Origin: Pseudorhodobacter antarcticus
GTDB taxonomy: Bacteria; Pseudomonadota; Alphaproteobacteria; Rhodobacterales; Rhodobacteraceae
Direction of reading: 5' to 3'
NCBI RefSeq assembly: GCF_900110135.1
Contig: NZ_FOCO01000003.1
Location: 62,001-126,000, forward strand
DNA: 64,000 bases
Shown here one piece after another: positions 42,826-52,449 of the stretch. The translations under genes were made by a program, and so were the position numbers. The notes under the pieces are model-generated. The model searched no databases. It saw nothing but the letters and a program-made list of their open reading frames with translations, and was not told the DNA's origin. The first letter of the stretch is position 1; every line of letters starts with the position of its first letter.

Positions 42826-44234
42826 CACATGTGAATCGCGATGCCGTAGGCGTCCAGCACCGATTCGTGCATCATTTCCGACAGGGTTGGGTGTGGGAAG
42901 ATGGTGTGCATCAGATCTTCTTCGGTGGTTTCCAGCTGACGGCCGATCACATAGCCTTGGATCAGCTCGGTCACTTCGGCCCCGATCATGTGCGCGCCGA
43001 GGAGTTCGCCGGTTTTGGCGTCAAAAATGGTTTTGATCAGACCATCGGATTCGCCAAGAGCAATCGCTTTGCCATTGCCGATAAAGGGGAAACGGCCGAC
43101 TTTGATCGTGTGGCCCGCCTCTTTGGCTTTCGCCTCGGTCAAACCGACACTGGCGATTTGGGGGTAGCAATAGGTGCAGCCGGCGATGGAATTTGGCTTG
43201 ATCGGATGCGGGTGTTTGCCTGCGATCAATTCGGCCACCATGACGCCTTCGTGGCTGGCCTTATGGGCAAGCCATGGTGCGCCTGCGATGTCGCCGATGG
43301 CGTAAATGCCATCAACCCCGGTGCGGCAAAATTCATCGGTGACCACATGGGTGCGGTCGATTTTCACGCCCAACGCCTCCAGGCCCAACCCTTCGGTATT
43401 GCCGACGATGCCCACGGCGGAAATGACGGTGTCAAATTCCATAGTTTCGGTTTTGCCGTTGGATTCCAGATGTGCGGTAACATTCCCCCCCCCTTTTGAA
43501 TCGGGCGCTTTGTCCAGTTTCTTGACCGTGGTTTTTTCCAGAATTTTCATGCCTTGTTTGACAAAGGACTTTTTCGCAAAGGCCGAAATTTCGGCGTCTT
43601 CCACGGGCAGGACGCGGTCCATCACCTCTACCACAGTGGTGTCAGCACCCAGCGTGTTGAAAAAGCTGGCAAATTCAATGCCAATGGCACCCGACCCGAT
43701 GACCAGCAGCTTTTTCGGCATGCGTTTGGGTTCCAGCGCGTGGCGGTATGTCCAGACCAAATCGCCGTCGGCCTCGAGGCCCGGCAGGGTGCGGGCGCGC
43801 GCGCCTGTAGCGAGGATGATGGCGGGGGCTTCCAGCTCCTCCACCCCTTTATCGGTTTTCACCGACACTTTGCCTTTGGCGGGGATGGTTGCGTCGCCCA
43901 TAATCACGGTGACTTTGTTTTTCTTCATCAAATGGCCAATGCCACCCGACAACTGCTTTGCCACACCACGTGACCGGGCGACGACCGCAGGCAGATCATA
44001 GGAGACACCCGTGGCGGACAGGCCAAATTCCTTGGCGCGGTGCATCAAATGGAACACTTCGGCAGAGCGCAGCATAGCCTTGGTGGGGATACAGCCCCAG
44101 TTCAGGCAGATGCCGCCAAGGTTTTCGCGTTCCACAATCGCCACGGTTTTGCCCAGTTGCGACAAGCGGATTGCGGCGACATAGCCCCCCGGACCTGCCC
44201 CGATTACGACCACATCAAATTTCTTGGCTGCCAT
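42825..44234 (-). CDS. lpd: Dihydrolipoyl dehydrogenase
   Basis: Lpd is the E3 flavoprotein of 2-oxoacid dehydrogenase complexes. The 469-residue protein has the FAD motif GAGPGGYVAA, the redox disulfide Cys43/Cys48 in GGICLNWGCIP, an NAD motif GSGAIGIEFA and the C-terminal HPTLSEMM with the active His and Glu. The Trp in LNWGC is the pattern I recall for pyruvate dehydrogenase-linked Lpd in alphaproteobacteria. The rest of the complex is outside the window. An inverted repeat lies 24-41 bases upstream of the ATG. Confidence 0.96.
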   Translation of the reverse strand: MAAKKFDVVVIGAGPGGYVAAIRLSQLGKTVAIVERENLGGICLNWGCIPTKAMLRSAEVFHLMHRAKEFGLSATGVSYDLPAVVARSRGVAKQLSGGIGHLMKKNKVTVIMGDATIPAKGKVSVKTDKGVEELEAPAIILATGARARTLPGLEADGDLVWTYRHALEPKRMPKKLLVIGSGAIGIEFASFFNTLGADTTVVEVMDRVLPVEDAEISAFAKKSFVKQGMKILEKTTVKKLDKAPDSKGGGNVTAHLESNGKTETMEFDTVISAVGIVGNTEGLGLEALGVKIDRTHVVTDEFCRTGVDGIYAIGDIAGAPWLAHKASHEGVMVAELIAGKHPHPIKPNSIAGCTYCYPQIASVGLTEAKAKEAGHTIKVGRFPFIGNGKAIALGESDGLIKTIFDAKTGELLGAHMIGAEVTELIQGYVIGRQLETTEEDLMHTIFPHPTLSEMMHESVLDAYGIAIHM

Positions 44235-44257
44235 GTTTCTTCTCTCCCTAGAAAAAG

Positions 44258-44275
44258 TAGTTTGCCATTAAACTA
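44258..44275. promoter_or_regulatory. Inverted repeat upstream of lpd
   Basis: TAGTTT and AAACTA are perfect arms around GCCATT. The 18-bp layout with a 6-base spacer resembles MarR-type operators. It sits in the lpd leader or promoter. Confidence 0.4.
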
Positions 44276-44345
44276 TATTTTACGCACGAGCAATGTTCCT
44301 ACCGCCTAAGGTCTATGCGCTGGGTGCATAGGTGCGTTTGTCGCG

Positions 44346-44909
44346 TCATTCTAAACTGCGCACCGTGGCCGCATAGCCGCCATTTTCCAGAAACTCCTTC
44401 TCCTCATCCGTGGAAATGCGCCCCAAGGCTTCGTTGCGAAACGGAAAGCGGGCAAAGCGCGCGATGATCGCTTGGTGTGCGCGGGCGTGCAGGGCGGTTT
44501 CAGGATTGTCCATGCGGGTGGTGAAACAATCGACCGACAGCGTCTGATCGCCTACATCCTCGGCATGTTCAAAGGGCAGGTAGAAAAATTGGCGTTCGGG
44601 GGGGGGCGCGTCAAGGTCCCAGCCTTGCGCCAACGCGCGGCGGGCGGCGTCGCGGGCGATTTCATCAGAGGCAAATGCGCGCGGGTCGCCGCGAAACATG
44701 TTGCGGGGAAATTGGTCGGTTAGGATAAGAAAAGCGAGCGTGCCTGCGGCCCCATCGACCCAGTGATCCAGCCCGCCTTCAAGGGCCGCCTGCCACAGAT
44801 CGCCAAACCGTTCGGTGATTTCAGCATCGACATCCGGGTTGACCGCGTACCAGCCTTTGGGGCCGACATCGGCCAGCCAAAATTCCAAAACTTCAACCGG
44901 GTCTGACAT
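44346..44909 (-). CDS. DUF924 family protein
   Basis: The 187-residue protein fits DUF924 with EVLEFWLADVGPKGWY, LDQFPRNMFRGDPRAF-type motif (LTDQFPRNMFRGDPRAFASD) and FFYLPFEHAED. The fold is a helical TPR-like repeat, function unknown. The frame is full length. It is followed by a short hairpin (CTATGC/GCATAG near 44312-44330) that may end its transcript, before lpd. Confidence 0.9.
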   Translation of the reverse strand: MSDPVEVLEFWLADVGPKGWYAVNPDVDAEITERFGDLWQAALEGGLDHWVDGAAGTLAFLILTDQFPRNMFRGDPRAFASDEIARDAARRALAQGWDLDAPPPERQFFYLPFEHAEDVGDQTLSVDCFTTRMDNPETALHARAHQAIIARFARFPFRNEALGRISTDEEKEFLENGGYAATVRSLE

Positions 44910-44983
44910 TTAGGCCCCTTGCCTCGTTCCTATTAAAGGCAGCGTGGCAGGTTTGGCGCAGGCGTGCAATGGCGGTTTTGGGG

Positions 44984-46261
44984 TCAATCCTGGGGGGCGG
45001 TTCGGGGTGCGGGGCCGTGTGTTGCCTCTGGCCCCTCGCCGTCCGCTTCGGTCATCGCGGCGCCCACGAATACGGCGGTGGCAGATGGCGACATCGCGGT
45101 ATAGCTGGAGGTGGCATCGGCGGAGCGGCGGCGCAGGGTCATGCGCAAAACCGCATAGATGGACAGGACCGCAAACAAGATGGCCATGAACAGGAAAAAC
45201 CCGCTGGGCCCGACCAGCCCCATCACCCAAGCGGTGATCAAAGGCCCGGAAATCGCCCCAAGCCCGTTGATAAACAACAGGCCCGCAGAGGCGGCGGCCA
45301 TATCGGTGCGGTCCAGATAGTCGTTCACATAGGCCAGCAACAGCGAGTAAAGCGGGTTTGACACGGCGCCCCCCAAAGCACCCACAAGGCAAAGCGCCCA
45401 GAATGGCACATCCCAGATCACCGGAATCATCAGCCCAATCGCGCCGACAATCGACACGCCAAGGATAACTTTGCGCCGATCAATCCGGTCTGACAGCCAG
45501 CCGATGGGATATTGCGCAATCATGCCGCCCACATAAATGCCCGCGATAAAGATCGAGATTTCGCGCACCGTCAGGCCCGCTTGGGTGCCCCACACCGCCG
45601 CCATGCCAAACTGCGCCGCAAACACGCCGCCAAGCAAGAACATGCCCACGCAGCCCAAGGGGGAGGCGGTGTAAAGGCGTTTGAACGACAAGGGTTTGGT
45701 GGATTCGAACGCCGGGGCCTTGGCCACCGACAGCAAGATGGGGGTGAAGGCGAGCGAGACGAGGATGGACGGGATGACAAACAGGATAAACCCGCCGGGG
45801 TCGCCAAGGTTCAAAAGCCCTTGGGCCGCGATGATGCCGATCATCTGCACGATCAGGTACAGCGACATGGCCTGCCCACGATTTTCATTGGTGGAGGCGT
45901 CGTTTAGCCAGCTTTCGGCGGTGATATAGACGCCACAAAATGAAAAGCCGATCAAGACGCGCAACAGCGACCATGCGATCCAATTTGGGGCGACCGCATA
46001 CAGGATGAGGACGGCGGAAATGAGCGAGCCGAGCGCCGCGAACACCCTGACATGGCCGACGCGGCGGATCATTTCGGGGGCCATGCGCGACCCGAACAAA
46101 AAGCCAAGGAAATAGCAGGACATGACGATGGACAGTTCAAACGTCGACATGTTTTCTTGCGCGCCGCGAATACCCAGCAGCGACCCTTGCATGCCGTTGC
46201 CCAGCATCAACAGCATCATGCCAAGCAAGAGCGCCCAAGAGTTTCGCAAGACTGCCAGCAT
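44984..46261 (-). CDS. MFS transporter (YcaD/UMF2-like)
   Basis: The 425-residue protein begins with a helix (SWALLLGMMLLMLGNGMQGSL) and has 12 probable helices, with LNDASTNENRGQAMSLYLIV in the centre and GWLSDRIDRRKVILGVSIVG in the second half. The pattern matches the YcaD-like branch. The C-terminal tail of about 50 residues is hydrophilic and Ala/Thr/Pro-rich. The substrate is unknown. It is on the same strand as the DUF924 gene, 74 bases before it. Confidence 0.85.
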   Translation of the reverse strand: MLAVLRNSWALLLGMMLLMLGNGMQGSLLGIRGAQENMSTFELSIVMSCYFLGFLFGSRMAPEMIRRVGHVRVFAALGSLISAVLILYAVAPNWIAWSLLRVLIGFSFCGVYITAESWLNDASTNENRGQAMSLYLIVQMIGIIAAQGLLNLGDPGGFILFVIPSILVSLAFTPILLSVAKAPAFESTKPLSFKRLYTASPLGCVGMFLLGGVFAAQFGMAAVWGTQAGLTVREISIFIAGIYVGGMIAQYPIGWLSDRIDRRKVILGVSIVGAIGLMIPVIWDVPFWALCLVGALGGAVSNPLYSLLLAYVNDYLDRTDMAAASAGLLFINGLGAISGPLITAWVMGLVGPSGFFLFMAILFAVLSIYAVLRMTLRRRSADATSSYTAMSPSATAVFVGAAMTEADGEGPEATHGPAPRTAPQD

Positions 46262-46369
46262 GATATCGCCTTTCCGTTCGTCGTTTCATACGCCAAGGCG
46301 GCGTTTTGGTCTGGTTGGAACCCGACACCAAGGGCAAGGTAAGCGGCGTTTGCGATACGCAAAGAGGGG

Positions 46370-47428
46370 CTAGGAGGGCGCAGCTATCAGCAATGACGCG
46401 TCACCGTAAGAGAAGAAGCGGTATTGTTTGGCCACCGCATGCGCATAGGCGGTTTGCATCCGCCCCTGCCCCATCAATGCCGCTACCAGCATGAGGAGTG
46501 TGGATTTGGGCAGATGGAAATTGGTCATCAACGCATCGGTGGTTTGAAAGGCAAAGCCGGGATAGATGAAAATATCGGTTTCACCCACCCACGGTTCCAC
46601 CCGGCCCGTGGCGCGGGCAGCAGATTCGATTAGGCGCAGCGCGGTGGTGCCCACAGGGATGATGCGCCCGCCTGCGGCACGGGTTGCGTTAATCTCCGCC
46701 ACGGCGCGGGGTGTCACCTCGCCCCATTCGGCGTGCATTTTATGGGTGGTCACGTCATCGACTTTGACGGGCAAAAAGGTGCCTGCGCCGACATGCAGCG
46801 TCACTTCGGTCGTGGTGACGCCCATTGCTGCCAGTTGGGCCAGCAACGCATCGTCGAAATGCAGGCTGGCGGTGGGGGCGGCCACGGCGCCTGCGCGGGT
46901 GGCGAAAACAGTTTGATAATCGTCGTTGTCTTGGGCATCGGGGGCGCGTTTGGCGGCAATATAGGGGGGCAGCGGCATGGTGCCTGCGGCCTGCAACGCG
47001 GCATCAAAATTATCTCCGGTTTGGTTGAAAGTCAGGCGCAGATCGCTGTCGGATTTTTCCGCGACCGTGGCGGTAAGGCCGCCTGCGAATAGGATGTCTT
47101 CGCCAACCATCAATTTGCGCAAGGGTTTGGCCATCGCACGCCACCCGCCGCGCGCATCCGGTTCCATCAGGGTGATTTCGATCTTGGCCGAGACCGGGCC
47201 TTGGGCCGATGCGCGGTGGCGCGCCCCGATCAATCGCGCCGGAATGACGCGGGTGTTGTTCAGCACCAAACGGTCACCCGCGCGCAAAAGGGATGGCAGA
47301 TCAAACACATGGCGGTCGTGCAAATCGTCGCCTTGGACAACCAACAGGCGTGCGGAGGTGCGGGGGCGTGCGGGGCGGGTGGCGATCAACGCCTCGGGCA
47401 GATCAAAATCAAAATCGTCGAGTTTCAC
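46370..47428 (-). CDS. queA: S-adenosylmethionine:tRNA ribosyltransferase-isomerase QueA
   Basis: QueA adds the epoxycyclopentanediol ring from SAM to preQ1 in tRNA, a late step to queuosine. The 352-residue protein begins [20 protein letters not shown] and has [34 protein letters not shown] and [21 protein letters not shown]. Its start overlaps the AsmA-like gene stop by 4 bases, so the two are co-translated. Confidence 0.97.
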   Translation of the reverse strand: MKLDDFDFDLPEALIATRPARPRTSARLLVVQGDDLHDRHVFDLPSLLRAGDRLVLNNTRVIPARLIGARHRASAQGPVSAKIEITLMEPDARGGWRAMAKPLRKLMVGEDILFAGGLTATVAEKSDSDLRLTFNQTGDNFDAALQAAGTMPLPPYIAAKRAPDAQDNDDYQTVFATRAGAVAAPTASLHFDDALLAQLAAMGVTTTEVTLHVGAGTFLPVKVDDVTTHKMHAEWGEVTPRAVAEINATRAAGGRIIPVGTTALRLIESAARATGRVEPWVGETDIFIYPGFAFQTTDALMTNFHLPKSTLLMLVAALMGQGRMQTAYAHAVAKQYRFFSYGDASLLIAAPS

Positions 47429-50400
47429 TCATTCGGCTCCAATTGGGGCGGGGCTGCGCGGAAAATTTCGCGAAACATGCCGGGGGTCAGGATGGACAGC
47501 GGGTTGACGCCAACCACGGGGGATTTGGCGGTGCCTTTGACGGTGTAGTTAAAGCCAAACAGCCCTTCGCCCTTGCGGGTTAGTATGGACCCGATGCCGT
47601 TCAAAAGGTAAATGGGGGAAATGACGCCTTGCACATCCAGCCGCCCACCGTTCAGCACATAAAGTCCCGAGGCAGAGACGCCCAGCGATGCCCCGGTGGC
47701 CGAGGCGCGCGCGATTTGCACCGCGCGGGGCGACAAACGAAACGTCGCTTCGGTTTCAGTGAACAACAAACCACCGCCTTGCAACTGGTCCAACAGGCCG
47801 ACCACCGAAATCGCGTTGATCAATTCGGCCAAGGCGGGGGCCTTGCGGATGCGGATGTTTTGCATCGCCAACTGCCCGTCATAAGTGCCTTTGTCGCCTG
47901 TCGGGGTCAAGATCAGCTCCATCTCGCCGCCTTCGGCATTTGGGAAAATTTTGGCGGCGGAAAACACGGACCCCGCATCCCGCGCGCGCAGGCGGACGGC
48001 GGTGCCTTTCAGGCTGGGGGCAAGGCTGCCTTGGACCGATGTTTGGCCATTGACGCGGCCCGTGAAATCGCCCGCCAACCCGCCTGCGCGCGGGGTCAGC
48101 GTGCTGCGAAAGGCGGTCAATTCCATCCCATCCGTCACGATCAAACGGTCGAGCGCAAGCCGCAGCGGTTGGCCAGAAGGGGCAAGGCGGTTGCTGCCCG
48201 TGTCGGGCAGGCCGCGCAAATCCAATCGGCCCGCCGTCAGCGCAATGGCGGGCGCGCGGCCCCGGCCCTGCCCCGAAAGCTCCACCGCGGCATCCAGCCA
48301 AGTGCCAAGTTTAACCGATGTTAGCCGCGCCAATTCCAGCCCCCCATCATCGCCAAGGGTAATGGCCCCCGTGGCGCGCAGGCCTGCGGCGTTCAAGGTT
48401 ACGCTGTCAACACGGGCGGGTTTGCCCAAAGTGATGTTCAACGCCAGATCGCCCGTATCGCGGCTGCCTTTGGCCCATCCCAGCGCCGGGATCGCCATGC
48501 CCACGCCCGCAAGGTTGGATCGCAGCGCCAGTTTGGGCGGCGCGCCTGTCGCCATATCCAATTGCAAATTCGTGCGCCCCTGCCCCGATATCAGCCCATC
48601 GGGCAAAGCGACGCCCAGCTTGGCGGCGGCAGATTGGCTAAGTTCGGCGGTGCCCGTGACTTGGGATACACCTTTGGCGGCAGGGTCAAAGGATTTGGTA
48701 AAGCGCCCATCAAAGGGGACATCTTGCAAAAACCCCTTGCCCGCAATCGCCATGCCGCGCGGGGTCACATCAATCGCCAAACGGTCCGCGCGCAAGGTGC
48801 GCCCCGGCACCACCCGGTCCGAGGAAAAGCCCGTGATCACGCCCGACACGTCATAATCCACATCCGTGATCGTGGTGCCGCGCTGCAAAGGCAAACGCAC
48901 GCTGGCCACCACCGCCGCTTGACCCGTGCCCAGATCGACGGGCAATTTGGCCTTGGTCATAAATTCAAACGGTTTTTCATCCAGCAGCGACAGCGCATCG
49001 GTCACATCGCCGCGCGCATGTACCGCAATTTCGGCGCGCGCGGGTTTTTGCGTCACATCGGGCACAGCAAACACCGACCCCGCCACATCCAAGCGCCCAC
49101 CTGCGGGGGAGGTGACCCACCCTTCCTCCAGCACCAAAGAATAAGAGGTGCCTTTGACCACGGAATAGCCGCGCCCGTTTTGGATGGGAGGCAAGGTTTT
49201 CAAAAACCGCACATCCGCGCCGGAATAATCATAGCCAAGCGCAAAAATCGGTTCCGCCCCCGGCGTGGCGCGAAATCCGGCGCGGACGTTTTCCAGCAGC
49301 CCCTCTTGCACATTATCAGCGACCCAATCGCGGGTTTTGGGCACGACTTGCGGCGGCCACAGCGCCAGCAGGCGGTCATGGTTAATCTGGTCCAGATGGG
49401 CATCAATTGCCACGGCCCAGCCAAGCGGCCCTGCGTCGACCGTGCCCGAAGCGTTGATGTGCTGGCCGTCTTGGGTCAGGCTGATTTGGCCAATGTCGAT
49501 GCCAAAAGGATCAAGGCGCAAGCGGAAATCTAGCGCGCCGACGTCAAACGCCACAGGCGCGTCCAGCAGCCCTTGGGGGTCCAGTTGCAAGCTGTCGATC
49601 TGAATTTGCGCCAACACTTGGGCGGGCAGGCCCGTGGTGACGCCCGGCAAATACGCGTGGCCCGATGCCTTTAGCAGCAAATCCTTGCTGTTGACGGTCC
49701 ATTCGCGCAAATCAAGACGTTCGCGCGCAGGGTCATAGCCGAAAAACAACGACGCGCTTTCAAACGCGACGGGTTTGGTTTGCGGCGTGGGGCGCAGCGC
49801 GCCTTGGTCCAGCGTCAGGCTGGCGTCCAGCGATGACAGCGCGCCCGTGGCATCCAAAGTAGAGGCGATTTTGCCCGAGATTGGCGCATCGACCACGCCC
49901 AGCCACGCCAAGGGGGCAGCATGCAGCGCCAGATCGGCGGCGGCGACACGGTCCACCGTGACGGTCATGCGGGCACTGGCATCGGATTTGGCGGCGATCA
50001 GGGTTAAGGTGGCTTGGGCGGGTTGGCCAAGGCCACCGCCCGCCGTGTTGCCCGTGACAGAGCCGCCCAGTTCCACCGCCAGATCATCCGCGCGGTTGCC
50101 CAAAATCAGGCGACCATCGCCCAGTTCCCAGCGCCGCCCCAACAGTTGATCATCGACCGTGATGGTTAGGGCCTGCGCCTCCATCTGGCGCAAAAAGGAC
50201 AGGCTGGGATGGTCCAATGCGGTGAGGATGGCGGGAATGATTTGCGGCAGGGTTAGCAATTGGCGGGTGGGCAGGTTCAAAGCTTGGGCCAAGTTAAACT
50301 GGCCTTGCGCATCGCGTTTCAGTTGCACATTGGCGCCAATCAACCGCAAGCTGCGCAGGCGCAATTTTCCCGTGGCCAGCGCTTGCGGGTCCAGCGCCAC

Positions 50401-50868
50401 GCGCAATTCGGGCAGCGACAGCAAGTCTTGGCCGCCTTTTTCCAGCAGGCGCACATCTTCCAGCCGCAGGCGCGGCACCCAATCTGCATCCACCACAAAC
50501 ACAGCGCCACCCAGCGACAGCGATGCCGCATCGCCCGACAACTCTTGCAGCGTGGTGTTCAGGCGCTGTTCCGCCTCGGCCACCGCCCAAACGGGCAAGC
50601 GGATGGGTTTTCCGGTCAGCGCAAGGCCTGCAAACAGGCCCGCGGTGGTTAGGAAAATCAGCGTGGGCATCAGCCAATAAGCGCCGAAACGGTGGGGTTT
50701 GGGGCTGCGTTTGGGTTTGGCGGGTGCGGTGTCGCGCGCGGGCGTTGTGGTAGCGGGTGGGGTGGGTTCGGGGATGGGTTCGGGTATGCGAATGGGTGCG
50801 CTGTCTGGCGCTGCACTGTCCCCCTGCCCTGTCACACCAAATGTTGGCCCGGTCGGCTGATCGGCCAT
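47425..50868 (-). CDS. AsmA/YhdP-like envelope protein (DUF3971 type)
   Basis: This 1147-residue protein has a Pro/Thr-rich cytoplasmic N-terminus, one membrane helix (about residues 67-87, [21 protein letters not shown]) and a giant periplasmic beta-rich domain. The C-terminus resembles the AsmA-like region ([40 protein letters not shown]). YhdP and TamB relatives form bridge-like grooves that move phospholipids to the outer membrane; that role is inferred here. It is coupled to queA downstream and divergent from the peroxiredoxin gene. Confidence 0.88.
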   Translation of the reverse strand: MADQPTGPTFGVTGQGDSAAPDSAPIRIPEPIPEPTPPATTTPARDTAPAKPKRSPKPHRFGAYWLMPTLIFLTTAGLFAGLALTGKPIRLPVWAVAEAEQRLNTTLQELSGDAASLSLGGAVFVVDADWVPRLRLEDVRLLEKGGQDLLSLPELRVALDPQALATGKLRLRSLRLIGANVQLKRDAQGQFNLAQALNLPTRQLLTLPQIIPAILTALDHPSLSFLRQMEAQALTITVDDQLLGRRWELGDGRLILGNRADDLAVELGGSVTGNTAGGGLGQPAQATLTLIAAKSDASARMTVTVDRVAAADLALHAAPLAWLGVVDAPISGKIASTLDATGALSSLDASLTLDQGALRPTPQTKPVAFESASLFFGYDPARERLDLREWTVNSKDLLLKASGHAYLPGVTTGLPAQVLAQIQIDSLQLDPQGLLDAPVAFDVGALDFRLRLDPFGIDIGQISLTQDGQHINASGTVDAGPLGWAVAIDAHLDQINHDRLLALWPPQVVPKTRDWVADNVQEGLLENVRAGFRATPGAEPIFALGYDYSGADVRFLKTLPPIQNGRGYSVVKGTSYSLVLEEGWVTSPAGGRLDVAGSVFAVPDVTQKPARAEIAVHARGDVTDALSLLDEKPFEFMTKAKLPVDLGTGQAAVVASVRLPLQRGTTITDVDYDVSGVITGFSSDRVVPGRTLRADRLAIDVTPRGMAIAGKGFLQDVPFDGRFTKSFDPAAKGVSQVTGTAELSQSAAAKLGVALPDGLISGQGRTNLQLDMATGAPPKLALRSNLAGVGMAIPALGWAKGSRDTGDLALNITLGKPARVDSVTLNAAGLRATGAITLGDDGGLELARLTSVKLGTWLDAAVELSGQGRGRAPAIALTAGRLDLRGLPDTGSNRLAPSGQPLRLALDRLIVTDGMELTAFRSTLTPRAGGLAGDFTGRVNGQTSVQGSLAPSLKGTAVRLRARDAGSVFSAAKIFPNAEGGEMELILTPTGDKGTYDGQLAMQNIRIRKAPALAELINAISVVGLLDQLQGGGLLFTETEATFRLSPRAVQIARASATGASLGVSASGLYVLNGGRLDVQGVISPIYLLNGIGSILTRKGEGLFGFNYTVKGTAKSPVVGVNPLSILTPGMFREIFRAAPPQLEPNE

Positions 50869-50981
50869 GCCCGCATAACCCTTTTACGTTTTACCCGTTG
50901 CCCTGCCGGGAATTGCCTTTATCTTTGCCTGAATACAGGCCCAAACACAAAACACAACCTTGACAGGACAGGATATTTTTC

Positions 50982-51443
50982 ATGCCCAGCATCGGCGATA
51001 TGGCCCCAGATTTCACCCTGCCCCGCGATGGGGGGGCGACCTTGTCCTTGTCCGGTCTGCGCCCGGCCCGCGTTGTGGTGTATTTTTACCCCAAGGATGA
51101 CACCACGGGCTGCACGATTGAGGCAAAGGATTTCACAGCACTGGCGGCGGATTTTGCAGCATTGGGCGTGGTGGTGATTGGGATTTCCAAGGACAGCGTG
51201 AAAGCGCATGATAAGTTCGTTAAAAAACATGACCTTGGCGTGATCTTGGCGTCAGATGAAGGCGCGCAGACCTGCGAGGATTACGGGGTTTGGGTGGAAA
51301 AGCAGATGTATGGCAAAACCTATATGGGGATTGAGCGCGCGACATTTTTGATCGGTGCAGATGGGCGCATTGTGCAAGATTGGCGCAAAGTGTCCGCCAA
51401 AGGCCATGTTGATGCGGTGCTGGCAGCGGTGCGCGGCGCATGA
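50982..51443 (+). CDS. bcp: Peroxiredoxin, Bcp/PrxQ type
   Basis: The 153-residue thiol peroxidase reduces hydroperoxides. The peroxidatic Cys44 is in KDDTTGCTIEAKDF. The usual resolving Cys five residues on is Lys49, so this is a variant in which another thiol (Cys near residue 98 in QTCEDYG) or an outside reductant must act. Otherwise the fold is normal, with FYPKDD and GIERATFLIGADGRI. It overlaps the DUF455 gene by 4 bases. Confidence 0.92.
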   Translation: MPSIGDMAPDFTLPRDGGATLSLSGLRPARVVVYFYPKDDTTGCTIEAKDFTALAADFAALGVVVIGISKDSVKAHDKFVKKHDLGVILASDEGAQTCEDYGVWVEKQMYGKTYMGIERATFLIGADGRIVQDWRKVSAKGHVDAVLAAVRGA

Positions 51444-52270
51444 CATTGTCGCTGGCCGCGCGCGCCGTTGAGGTGCTGACAACCGCCGATGGGCGCGCCA
51501 AAACCGCGCTGGGCAGGCGACATGCCGCCGAATGGTTGGCAGCACGGGCGGCGGGCACGCCCTTGCCCATCGGCCACGCCGCCCCGCCCGACCGCCCGGC
51601 GCGGCCCGATACGCCAGAAGTGATGTCACCCCGCGACATGCCGCGCCGCCGCCCCGGATCGCCTTTGGGGCGCGCAGCACTTTTGCACGCGGTAGCGCAT
51701 ATTGAATTGAACGCGGTCGATTTGCATTGGGATATTATCGCGCGATTTTCCCACATTCCCATGCCTTTGGGGTTTTACGACGATTGGGTGCGCGCCGCCG
51801 ATGATGAGGCCAAGCATTTCAACCTGATGTGCGATTGCTTGGAGGCGGCGGGCAGCCATTACGGCGCGATGCCCGCCCATGCCGGCATGTGGCGCGCCGC
51901 CGAAGATACCGCACATGACCTGATGGGCCGCTTGGCCGTGGTGCCGATGGTCCTAGAGGCGCGGGGGCTGGATGTGACGCCCAGCATGATCGAGGTGTTT
52001 GAAAAAGCGGGCGAGGCGGGGCCCGTGGCCGCGTTAAAAACCATCTATGCCGAGGAGGTATCGCATGTCGCCTACGGCTCCAAATGGTTCAACTGGCTGT
52101 GCGGGCAGCAGGGATTGGACCCAAAGGAGGCATTTCACACGCTGGTGCGACAGTATTTCCATGGGGTGTTAAAGCCGCCGTTTAATGAGGAAAAACGCGC
52201 CGATGCGGGCCTGCCACCCGATTTTTACTGGCCCCTGACCGAGCGCGAGGCGGCGGCAGACCCCGCCTGA
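51440..52270 (+). CDS. DUF455 ferritin-like protein
   Basis: The 276-residue protein has the ferritin-like four-helix pattern of DUF455: LLHAVAHIELNAVDLHWDI, DDEAKHFNLMC and AEEVSHVAYGSKWF, with Glu and His residues placed as metal ligands. It probably holds a di-metal centre; the reaction is unknown. Translational coupling to a peroxiredoxin suggests oxidative stress or metal handling, by inference. The C-terminal PPFNEEKRADAGLP is conserved in the family. Confidence 0.88.
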   Translation: MTLSLAARAVEVLTTADGRAKTALGRRHAAEWLAARAAGTPLPIGHAAPPDRPARPDTPEVMSPRDMPRRRPGSPLGRAALLHAVAHIELNAVDLHWDIIARFSHIPMPLGFYDDWVRAADDEAKHFNLMCDCLEAAGSHYGAMPAHAGMWRAAEDTAHDLMGRLAVVPMVLEARGLDVTPSMIEVFEKAGEAGPVAALKTIYAEEVSHVAYGSKWFNWLCGQQGLDPKEAFHTLVRQYFHGVLKPPFNEEKRADAGLPPDFYWPLTEREAAADPA

Positions 52271-52449
52271 CCCCTAGAATAATCGGCGGGAACCTGCCTG
52301 TTTTATTACAAAAACCCTTTGTTTTGGCTTAGGGCGGTCAACAGCCTTGCGCCAAAGGGCTGTGGTTTGTATCCCTTGGCACAGCGGTGTCGGGCAGTCT
52401 TAGGGCTGGCGGCACTGTTATTTGGATTAACAACACCGGAACATGTTCA

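Noticed and set aside
44910-45392. 160-residue minus-strand frame overlapping the end of the MFS gene
   Set aside because: It is the MFS coding region read in another frame; it is Arg/Cys-rich and has no hydrophobic pattern.
52271-52449. Additional small gene between DUF455 and the M23 gene
   Set aside because: Only the in-frame extension of the M23 gene and a weak ACAGCC/GGCTGT hairpin are present; no convincing start or coding pattern.
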